From assembly GCA_964394665.1 (NCBI GenBank), contig CAYMYN010000003.1:124001-188000 (forward strand): a stretch of DNA of 64,000 bases, in the 5' to 3' direction. Shown here one piece after another: positions 16,903-24,353 of this stretch. This DNA is from CAYMYN01 sp964394665. Lineage in GTDB: Bacteria > Planctomycetota > UBA1135 > GCA-002686595. A model generated the notes under the pieces. The model did not search any database, had not been told where the DNA came from, and worked only from the letters and a program-made list of their open reading frames with translations. The translations under genes were made by a program, and so were the position numbers. Each line of letters begins with the position of its first letter. The first letter of the stretch is position 1.

Positions 16903-19900
16903 CGCGTTCTCCTTCGAGGATCGGGAGGTGCTCGGGCGCCCGCGGCTCCGCGCCGCGCTCGGGGGGCGGCTCCGCGCCGCGGCGCACTCCGGCGGAGAAC
17001 GAACGCGCGTCGAGGCCCACGTGCGCCAGGGCTTCCGTCACCACGCGCTCGGTGTCGCCCCGCACCAGCCGCGCGCGGCGCCCTGCGTCCTCGGTGCGCT
17101 CGTCGACCAGGCCCAGCTCGACCGGCAGCTCGCGCAGGAAGGCGCGGTGGCGCGGATCGAGCACGCGCGGGTCGAGGATGTAGATGCAGCCCCGATCGCT
17201 CGTGCGCCGCATCAGGCGTCCGAATCCCTGACGGAACTTGGCCAACGCACGGGGCATGTAGATGCGCCGGCGTTGCTCGACGTTGCCCAGCACGGCGCAC
17301 TGGGCGTGGTGATAGGGGTCGGGGACGCCGTAGGGCAGGCGCACGATCACCAGGTGCTCGAGCGTCTCGCCGGGGAAGTCCGCGCCGTACCAGAAGGTGT
17401 CGACGCCGAGCAGCACCGAGTCGACCTGGCGGCGGAAGAGCTCGCCCAGCTCCTCTTTGCGCAGCCCGGGCATGTTCTGGTACCAGAGCGGGATGCGCCG
17501 CGCGCGGAAGAATCCTTCGAGCGCCTCACCCGTGCGTCGCACGTCCTCGGCGTTCGTGAAGAGCACGAGCATGCGTCCGCCCGTGCGTTCGGCGAGCTGC
17601 GCCACGAAGCGCCGCACGTACTCGAGGGCGGCCTCCTTGTCGCGCCCGGGGTCGGGCGCGTCGCGCGGCACGGCCACGAGCACGCGCGTGTAGTCGAACA
17701 CCTCGGGCGCGCGGTAGGTGCGCACGGCGCGCGGCTCGCGCTCCTCGTCGAGCGCGGGCTCGGCGGCCCGGTCGAGGCCCAGGTAGCCCTGCGCGGCCGC
17801 GAAGCCGCCCGCCATCCAGGTCGTGGCCGAGAGGAACACGCCCGTCGTGAGCTCGGGCAGGTAGTAGCGGCCGAGGAATTCGTTGGGCAGGAGCACGCGC
17901 GCGACCAGGGCCCATCCGCCGCGCGCGTCCTGCTCGACGTCGTGGAACGTGCGGCGCCCGAAGGCCGGGCGGCCCTCGGCCAGCGGGATCCAGGCCTCCA
18001 GGGCCTCAAGGTCCTCGACCAACTCCGCGCGCAGGCCGTCGAGCGAACGGCGCAGGCGGCCGAGGCGCGGCAGCTTCCACTCGGCCAGGCGTTCGGAGAG
18101 CTCGGCCAGCGCGACCTCGAGCTCGCGCCCGCGGCGCGCGGCGAGCAGGCGCGTGTCGACGAGCGGCGCACCGGCTCCGTCCTCCACGTACTCGCGCAGC
18201 AACGAGTGCCCGTCCCGCGCGTTGCGCGCCCGCAGCGCCTCGGCGCGCCAGCGCAGGAACCGCTCGACCTCGCCCGTGAGCTCCAGCAGGGTGCCGTCGA
18301 GCAGCGCCACCGCGTCCTGGGCCGCGCCGACCGACGCGTGGGTCGGCGAACCCTCGAGCACCGTGCGTTCGAGCCGATCGAGCACCGCCCGCGAGCGCTC
18401 CGAGCCGGGCCGCGCCAGGCGCGCGAGCAAGCCCTCGAAGGTGCGCAGGCGCAGCGCGTGGCTCCAGGCGGCGTGGGCTTGGTCGTGCAGGTGCTCGCAC
18501 TCGTCGAAGACCACATGGCGGAAGAACTCGCGCCGCGCCAGCGCGAAGGAGTGGTTGGTGAGCACCACGTGGCTGCGCTCGGCCCGCCGCCGCGCGACCT
18601 CGGCCGCGCAGGTGCGCCGGTCCTCGCCGCGCGAACAACACGATCCCTCGGCGCGCACCTGCCGGGCGAGCTCGCCGGCGGACTCGTGCCAGGCACGGCT
18701 CGACTCGAGCGCGAGCGGCGGGCGGCGCGGGAGCCGGTCGAGGTCGCCCTCGCCGTCGGCCAGCGCGAACAGCGCCAAGTTCGTCCAGGCGAGCAACTCC
18801 TCGGCCCCGGCCTCCTCGCCGGGCACGTGCAGCTTGAGCGAGCGCCAGCACAGGTAGTTGTCGCGCCCCTTCAGCACCGAGACGCGGAATCCGGGCTCGA
18901 CGCCCGCGCGCCGCAGCGCGCCCAACGCGCGCGGCACCTCGCGGTCCATGGCCTGTTCCTGCAGGGCCCGCGTGTAGGTCGCGATGCCCACCCGCACGCC
19001 GTGGCGGCGCGCCCACAGCAGGGCGGGCACGAGATAGGCGAGCGTCTTGCCCGTGCCGGTGGGGGCGTGCACGAGCAGCAGCTCGCCGCCCCCCGCCGTG
19101 GCTCCCGCGCGACCGAGGGCCGCAGCGACCTCGCGCGCCACGGCGTGTTGGCTCGTCCGGGGCGCGGGCGGCGCGTCGAGGCCGTTTTCCTCGGCGAACA
19201 ACTCGGGCACGTGCCGCAACAACGCGGCGTCGAGCCGCGCGAGGTCCTCGGCCTCGAAGGGCAGCGCGTGCTCGCGGTCGACCGGCATGGGCGCCTGGTC
19301 GGCCCAGCGCGCGTACTCGGCCGTCCAGCGCGGCTCGAGCGCCTCGAGGGCCTCGGCCAACGAGCCGCAGGCGTCGAGCGCGGCGTCGAATCGGCCGTCG
19401 GCGAGCGCGCCGCGTTCGGCGGCCGGGATCGGGCTCCAGCGCGAGGGTCGTTCGAGCAGGGACAACGCGAGGTCCAAGCTCCGCGCCGCGGCCGGCTCGG
19501 TCAGGCTGAGGCGTTCCCACGCGGCGCGGTATCCGCCGCCGGCGATCGCGAGGGCCAGCGGTTCGAGGCCCAGGACCCGCGCCACGAGTTCGGCGGTGGC
19601 GCGGCGCAGGTCGAGGGGCGAGGGGTCCTGGCCAGCGCAGGGCGGCGAGGGGAGCAGGTCGCCCAGGAGCGCCGCGCCGCGCGCCGACAGGCGGCCGGGG
19701 AGGAACAGCGCGGCGAGCTCGCCCAGCGCGGTCAGGGCGCGCCCACGATCCTGCGCCGCGCCCAGGTGACGCTGCCACTCGCGGTAGGTCGCTAGGTCGC
19801 CGACCACCAGCGCCGCGTCGCCCAGGAAGGCCTCGAACTCGCCCCAGACCGCGCGCGCCTGCGCGCCGTCGAGCGCGGGATCGAGGGCGCGGTCGAACTC

Positions 19901-20062
19901 GCGCGCCTCGCCGCCGGAGAGCAGCAGGGTGGCCCGCAGGCGCACGAGGTGGTGCACCGCCGCGTCGGTCCCGGTGGCGACGAGCGTCGCGAAGGCGAGG
20001 GGGCGTTCGTCCCCGCCCGTCCCCGGCCCCCGCGCCCCCTGTTCCGGCTCCGCGTCGCCCAT
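16895..20062 (-). CDS. XPD/DinG-like superfamily 2 DNA helicase with iron-sulfur domain
   Basis: A 1055-residue ATP-dependent DNA helicase of the DinG/XPD group. Walker A is APTGTGKT near residue 334, the DEAH-type box reads FDECEH near 520, and motif VI is QGFGRLMRRTSDRG near 947. Between motifs I and II lie NYLC and a SCC...TC group about 80 residues later, which supply four cysteines for the 4Fe-4S cluster typical of these enzymes. About 330 residues precede the helicase core, with no recognisable domain, which makes the protein much longer than E. coli DinG (about 716). Likely roles are R-loop or G-quadruplex removal. The ATG at 20062 was chosen because sequence upstream is Arg-rich leader. 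Confidence 0.9.
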   Translation of the reverse strand: MGDAEPEQGARGPGTGGDERPLAFATLVATGTDAAVHHLVRLRATLLLSGGEAREFDRALDPALDGAQARAVWGEFEAFLGDAALVVGDLATYREWQRHLGAAQDRGRALTALGELAALFLPGRLSARGAALLGDLLPSPPCAGQDPSPLDLRRATAELVARVLGLEPLALAIAGGGYRAAWERLSLTEPAAARSLDLALSLLERPSRWSPIPAAERGALADGRFDAALDACGSLAEALEALEPRWTAEYARWADQAPMPVDREHALPFEAEDLARLDAALLRHVPELFAEENGLDAPPAPRTSQHAVAREVAAALGRAGATAGGGELLLVHAPTGTGKTLAYLVPALLWARRHGVRVGIATYTRALQEQAMDREVPRALGALRRAGVEPGFRVSVLKGRDNYLCWRSLKLHVPGEEAGAEELLAWTNLALFALADGEGDLDRLPRRPPLALESSRAWHESAGELARQVRAEGSCCSRGEDRRTCAAEVARRRAERSHVVLTNHSFALARREFFRHVVFDECEHLHDQAHAAWSHALRLRTFEGLLARLARPGSERSRAVLDRLERTVLEGSPTHASVGAAQDAVALLDGTLLELTGEVERFLRWRAEALRARNARDGHSLLREYVEDGAGAPLVDTRLLAARRGRELEVALAELSERLAEWKLPRLGRLRRSLDGLRAELVEDLEALEAWIPLAEGRPAFGRRTFHDVEQDARGGWALVARVLLPNEFLGRYYLPELTTGVFLSATTWMAGGFAAAQGYLGLDRAAEPALDEEREPRAVRTYRAPEVFDYTRVLVAVPRDAPDPGRDKEAALEYVRRFVAQLAERTGGRMLVLFTNAEDVRRTGEALEGFFRARRIPLWYQNMPGLRKEELGELFRRQVDSVLLGVDTFWYGADFPGETLEHLVIVRLPYGVPDPYHHAQCAVLGNVEQRRRIYMPRALAKFRQGFGRLMRRTSDRGCIYILDPRVLDPRHRAFLRELPVELGLVDERTEDAGRRARLVRGDTERVVTEALAHVGLDARSFSAGVRRGAEPPPERGAEPRAPEHLPILEGERDG

Positions 20063-20136
20063 CGGCCCGACATTGAACCACGCCGCGCGCGGCGCGCGCT
20101 GGAGTCGCGACGCTCCGCGTGGGATAAGGCGCGCCC

Positions 20137-20472
20137 ATGGAGGACACGACCGCGCGACGCGCTTGGCGCGATCTGGGGTGCACCGAGGGCGAGCTGCCCA
20201 CGGACGGCACCGGCCGTTGCATCGAGCTCGAGGGGCGGCGCTACGCCGTCTTCCGCCACGGGGAGCGCGTGCACGTGCTCGACGACGCCTGCCCCCACAT
20301 GGGCGCCAGCCTGGGGGACGGGGTCCTGTCCCGCGGCGAGGTGACCTGCCCCTGGCACGGCTGGCACTTCGACCTCGCGAGCGGGCGCAACGCCGATGGA
20401 CTCGAGGCCCGCGTCGAGGTGCACCCCGCGCGCGTCGTCGCCGGCCGCGTCGAGGCCCAGTTGCCCGGGTGA
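20137..20472 (+). CDS. Rieske 2Fe-2S ferredoxin-type protein
   Basis: A 111-residue single-domain Rieske protein. The two cluster-binding boxes are intact: CPHMGASLGDG (about residues 52-62) and CPWHGWHF (about 71-78), giving two Cys and two His ligands. There is no signal peptide, so it should act in the cytoplasm as an electron carrier, like NirD-type or dioxygenase-type ferredoxins; no partner oxygenase is nearby. A GATAAG hexamer at 20123-20128 is only eight bases before the ATG, which suggests a nearly leaderless transcript. Confidence 0.92.
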   Translation: MEDTTARRAWRDLGCTEGELPTDGTGRCIELEGRRYAVFRHGERVHVLDDACPHMGASLGDGVLSRGEVTCPWHGWHFDLASGRNADGLEARVEVHPARVVAGRVEAQLPG

Positions 20473-20532
20473 CTCGCGGGTCGCCCGCCGCGGGCGTACC
20501 GTGGCGCTCCGCGTCCACACCGGAGGTCCCCC

Positions 20533-21036
20533 GTGAGATCGAAACCGACCCTGGCACTCGCCGGCTCCCTCGCGCTGCTCCTCTCCTGTGCCTGCCGCTC
20601 CGCCTGTTCCGGGGATGGGGCCGAGCCGGCGCCGCCAGCGGAGCCGGGCGACGTCGCGCGGGAGCCGCTCTCCCACGGGGTCCTGCTGCGCGGCGACGAC
20701 GGGACCTTCAGCGGCTTCGAGGTGCGCCTCGTGCGCGAGGAGCTCGAATGGCGCGATGTGTGGGCGCGGATCGCCGGGCGCCAACTCGAGCCGCCCGCGG
20801 CGCCGGAGGTCGACTTCGCGCGGACCACGCTCGTCCTGCTGGCGCTGGGCGAGCGGCCCAGCACCGGCTACGGCCTCGAGTTGCGCGCGCTCGAGCGCCG
20901 CGGCGCGAGCCTCTTCGTGCACGCGCTGGAGACCCGGCCCGCGCCGGACTCGATGCAGGCGCAGGTGCTGACGAGCCCCTACCTCGTCCTGGCGGTGCCG
21001 CGCCACGACGGGCCGCTCCAGCTGCTCATCGAGTGA
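20533..21036 (+). CDS. Lipoprotein with PrcB-like C-terminal domain
   Basis: A 167-residue exported protein. The GTG start at 20533 is preceded by a strong GGAGGT ribosome binding site. The first 25 residues form a signal peptide with a Cys-rich end (LLSCACRSACSG) that probably serves as a lipobox. Residues about 95-165, including FARTTLVLLALGERPSTGYG and the closing TSPYLVLAVPR, match the PrcB_C domain, in which a strand-loop GExPTGGY motif is typical. In Treponema denticola, PrcB is the accessory lipoprotein of the subtilisin-like protease complex dentilisin. Here the gene overlaps convergently, by 11 bases, a gene for a subtilisin-like lipoprotein, so a functional partnership is plausible. 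Confidence 0.8.
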   Translation: MRSKPTLALAGSLALLLSCACRSACSGDGAEPAPPAEPGDVAREPLSHGVLLRGDDGTFSGFEVRLVREELEWRDVWARIAGRQLEPPAAPEVDFARTTLVLLALGERPSTGYGLELRALERRGASLFVHALETRPAPDSMQAQVLTSPYLVLAVPRHDGPLQLLIE

Positions 21037-23878
21037 GCCGCAGCGGTCCCAGCGCGCCGAAGGGCGACGGGCCGGTGCCGAGCGAGGAGTTGAAGCCCGA
21101 GACCACGGGGAAGTCGAAGCCCTGCAGGCTCGCTCCGGCGGGGACCACCACCGGTCGCGGTTGATTGAGGGTCGGATACAGGCCGCACCACACGTCGCCC
21201 ACGTCGCAGATGAACCCGTTGTCGTCATCGTCCGAGCCCGCGGCCAGGAAGTAGCTGCCGGGGGGGAGCGCGGCGAAGACGTAGCCGAGGGAGGTGCTCG
21301 AGGGGTTGATCACGAACTGACCGAGGGTCTCGAAGGTCGTCGAGTCGACGGCCAGGACGAAGATCTCGACGTCGGGCAGGCCGTCGTCCGCGCCCACGGT
21401 CATCAGCACCTGGATCGTCGCCGATCCGCCGTCGGAGCCGAGGTTCACGGCGCCGAAGTAGATCGCCGGGGGGAGCCCGCCGCGGTCCACGCTCACCCGC
21501 ACGGACGACGCGTTGATGTTGCCCGTGCTCGAAGGGCCCAGGGTCGCGCTCAACCAGGTGCCGCTCGGCGGCGCGTCGACGGTCGGTGCGCTCAGCGTGA
21601 GCGTCCCGCCGCCGACGTTCTGGACCTGCACGTCGAGCTGGGTCTGCGCCGCGCTGAACTGCAGGCTCTCGGCCGAGAGCGCGAGCTGGGGCGGGCCGCC
21701 GCCCCCTCCCGAGGCCGCCAACACGGCGGCGTGGGCGTTGATCAGACCGTGGCCGAAGATCGGGTCCTTGCCCGGCGCGCCGAGGTCGCTGGCCGTGTCC
21801 TGCAGGATCGTCTGCACCTGGGTCGGCGTCAGGCTGGGATCCACGGCCAACATCAGCGCCGCGACTCCCGCGGCGTGCGGCGCGGCCATCGACGTGCCTT
21901 GCTCGAAGGCGAAGACCGCTTGGGCCGGCGCGACCGCGTCGTTGATCTTGGTCGAGAGCACGCCGTCGGCGTAGCCGTCGCCGTTCTGGTCGACCGCCAC
22001 GCTGCCGCCCGGCGCGGCGATGTCGACCGTCGAGTGGAAGTTCGAGTAGGGCGCCTTGTTGCCCAGGAAATCGACGGCCGAGACCGAGATCACGCCGGCG
22101 TAGGCCGAGGGGAAGAAGGGGATCGAGTTGTTGTTGTTCCCGGCGGCCGCGAAGATCGTCACGCCCTGGTTGCGCGCGGCGGTGTAGGTGTCCTGCATCG
22201 CCTGGCTCGAGCCCGGTCCGCCCAGGCTCAGGTTGAGGATGTGCGCGCGCTCCGGCGGCAAGGTGTTCGAGTTGTTCGCCAGGCGCGCGGCGAAACGCAC
22301 CGCGTTGCCGATGTCGAAGTCGGTCCCGCCCTGCAGGCCGAGCACGCGCAGGGGCATGATGCGCGTCGACCAGGTTACGCCTGCCACGCCGCTGCCGTTG
22401 TTCGTCAGCGCGCCGATCGTGCCCGCGACGTGGGTGCCGTGGAAGCTCGATGGCTGGAGGCCGTTGCCGTCGCCCACGTCGGTCGGATCGGGGTCGATGC
22501 CGCCCCCGTCGCCGGCGTTGGCCGCGCTCGAGATGAAGTCGTAACCGGCGATGAAACGACCCGCGAGGTCGGGGTGGTTGCTCGAGCCGGTGTCGAGCAC
22601 GGCCACGATGACGTCGTTCGACCCGGTCGTGATCCCCCAGGCGGCCGGCAGTTGGATCTGGGTGTAGTGCCACTGCAGGTTGAAGAAGGGATCGTTGGGC
22701 GTGGTCTGCTGGGCCTGGTGCCAGTGGTTCGGCGCGACGTCGCGCAGCTCCCCGCCGGCGCGCAGCGCGAAGCCCGCGGCGACGGTCGAGCGCAGGGCCT
22801 CGACCTCTTCCAGCCCCGTGGGGACCGGCACACGCACGAGGTGCGCGAAGCCGGCCGTCGCGTCGAGCTCGACGCCGCCCAGGGCGGCGAGCCGCGCCTT
22901 CCACGGTCCGTGCGGGAGCGGCCGCACGAGCAACTCGCCGACGACCGCGGGCCAGGGTTCGCCGAAGGGGCGGCGCGGCGCGCGCCGGTGGTGGAGCGAC
23001 TCCAGCGCGAGGGGCGTGGGCGCGGCGGGGGCGAGGTCCGTTTCGCCCAGGGCACGGGCCTCGACCTCGACGCTCCAGGCACCCTGGCCCGTGAGCGAGA
23101 GCTCGGCCCGGCTGCGGGGCGCGAAACGCGCCCGGGCCTCGTTCGCCGCCAGCACCGGGAGCGAGGCGACGGGCCGCGCGGCCCGCGGATCGGGGGTGGC
23201 GTCCGCGAAGGCGACCTCCACGCCCGCTCCGCGCACGCGGAGCTCGGCCCCCGTGGGCAAGCTCAGGGACACGCGGCGCGTGCCTTCGCCCCGAAGGACC
23301 CGCGTCCGGCCGGCCTCGAGCGCACCCAGGTGCGCCCCGTCCGCGGTGGCGCCGAGGTGCAGCGCCGCGACGGCGGAGAGGCCCAGGGTGTAGCTGCCCG
23401 AGCCCTGGAACGAGCTCACGATCAGGATGAAGGTCCCCGACGCGGGGAACGTGCCGACCTCGGGCACGTCGACGGTGGCGAAGCTGAAGGTGACCGATTG
23501 CGTGAGGGGGTCGTAGACCCAGAAGTCGAAGTCGAACCCGGCGTCGTGGGCGAGGCTGGCGGTGACCTCGATCGGCTCGGGCACGTCGACCAGGAACGCA
23601 TCGAAGTCGTCGCTGCCGTCGTCGCGGATCGATCCGAGGATCGTCAGGTTCGCCCCCGCGAGCAGTTGGCCCACGGGGTTGGCCTGAGCGGGCGTGTCGT
23701 TGGGCTCCTGCTCGAGCACGGTCGAGGTCGCGGGCAGGATCGCCAGCGAGCCGTTCAGCGAAGCGCTCGCCGGCGCGCCGCCGCCGCCGCCGCCCGAGCA
23801 CGCGGGACCCAGGACGGCGAGGGCAGCGAGGGAGGCTCCCAGGACGAGGACGCGGAGACGGCGGTGGGAGGGAGACAT
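21026..23878 (-). CDS. Subtilisin-like (S8) serine protease, lipoprotein
   Basis: A 950-residue cell-surface or periplasmic protease. The signal peptide ends at a lipobox, LGPAC, followed by a Gly-rich linker. Residues about 55-165 look like a pre-peptidase (PPC) domain, beginning EQEPNDTPAQAN. The catalytic triad is complete: Asp in VAVLDTGSS (near 426), His in HGTHVAGTIG (near 482) and Ser in GTSMAAPHAAG (near 662), with the oxyanion Asn in AAAGNNNN. A Gly-rich linker and an immunoglobulin-like beta domain follow, then a C-terminal domain containing a DDDDNGF stretch that may bind calcium. A TAGACT box at 23944-23939 (minus strand) lies about 60 bases before the ATG. Substrate unknown. Confidence 0.95.
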   Translation of the reverse strand: MSPSHRRLRVLVLGASLAALAVLGPACSGGGGGGAPASASLNGSLAILPATSTVLEQEPNDTPAQANPVGQLLAGANLTILGSIRDDGSDDFDAFLVDVPEPIEVTASLAHDAGFDFDFWVYDPLTQSVTFSFATVDVPEVGTFPASGTFILIVSSFQGSGSYTLGLSAVAALHLGATADGAHLGALEAGRTRVLRGEGTRRVSLSLPTGAELRVRGAGVEVAFADATPDPRAARPVASLPVLAANEARARFAPRSRAELSLTGQGAWSVEVEARALGETDLAPAAPTPLALESLHHRRAPRRPFGEPWPAVVGELLVRPLPHGPWKARLAALGGVELDATAGFAHLVRVPVPTGLEEVEALRSTVAAGFALRAGGELRDVAPNHWHQAQQTTPNDPFFNLQWHYTQIQLPAAWGITTGSNDVIVAVLDTGSSNHPDLAGRFIAGYDFISSAANAGDGGGIDPDPTDVGDGNGLQPSSFHGTHVAGTIGALTNNGSGVAGVTWSTRIMPLRVLGLQGGTDFDIGNAVRFAARLANNSNTLPPERAHILNLSLGGPGSSQAMQDTYTAARNQGVTIFAAAGNNNNSIPFFPSAYAGVISVSAVDFLGNKAPYSNFHSTVDIAAPGGSVAVDQNGDGYADGVLSTKINDAVAPAQAVFAFEQGTSMAAPHAAGVAALMLAVDPSLTPTQVQTILQDTASDLGAPGKDPIFGHGLINAHAAVLAASGGGGGPPQLALSAESLQFSAAQTQLDVQVQNVGGGTLTLSAPTVDAPPSGTWLSATLGPSSTGNINASSVRVSVDRGGLPPAIYFGAVNLGSDGGSATIQVLMTVGADDGLPDVEIFVLAVDSTTFETLGQFVINPSSTSLGYVFAALPPGSYFLAAGSDDDDNGFICDVGDVWCGLYPTLNQPRPVVVPAGASLQGFDFPVVSGFNSSLGTGPSPFGALGPLRLTR

Positions 23879-24353
23879 CGACGGGCATCCTGCCGGGGAG
23901 ACCGAGCGGCGTTCGGTGGGGGCGAGCGGGTGCGGCCGAGTCTACAACCGGCGCGGCGCGCCTCCCCGGGCGGAACCGAGCCCGGGGCCGCGCGGGGAGG
24001 CGGGCCGTGGGAGCCTCTCCCCGGGCTGGGGGCGCGGGGCCCGGGCGCGGGGCTGGGACCTGCTGCGGGAATCTGGACCAGGGCCCTCCCGCGGGCCTAA
24101 GTGCCGACGGGGCAAGGGTTTGCCCGAATTGGCCCCGGCCGCGCCCCGGCCCCGGGCGCCGAGCCGGCGCCGATGACCTAACCCCTTGCTCGGCAGGAAC
24201 TTGCGGCGCTGGGCCGGCGCCGGCCAGCGGGCTGCCCGCGCCGGCCGCACGCTTGACTCCCCAACCCGCGCCCCTATCTATGCGGCCCTTGTCGAGCTGG
24301 GCAGAGGGTCCCGCGGGGACCCGCGCGAGACGCGACCGGAGCGGACGGAGAAC
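23879..24353. other. Divergent intergenic region between the S8 protease gene and topA
   Basis: No gene was found in these 475 bases. The region is extremely GC-rich and contains the topA promoter at 24253-24280 and, on the minus strand, a TAGACT hexamer at 23944-23939 that may be the -10 box of the protease gene. I could not pair it with a good -35 box. Confidence 0.55.
24253..24280 (+). promoter_or_regulatory. Promoter of topA
   Basis: TTGACT (24253-24258), a 16-base spacer and TATCTA (24275-24280). Transcription would begin near 24287 and give a leader of about 67 bases before the GTG start of topA. Confidence 0.45.

Noticed and set aside
16700..19795. Open frame of over 1000 codons on the plus strand opposite the XPD/DinG-like helicase
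   Set aside because: The helicase motifs, including the iron-sulfur cysteines, are all on the minus strand; the plus frame is repetitive Arg/Ala/Gly-rich sequence.
24186..24353. Longer N-terminus for topoisomerase I
   Set aside because: The 56 extra codons carry Arg/Ala/Gly-rich sequence and include the proposed promoter; the GTG at 24354 with GGAG before it fits the family start.
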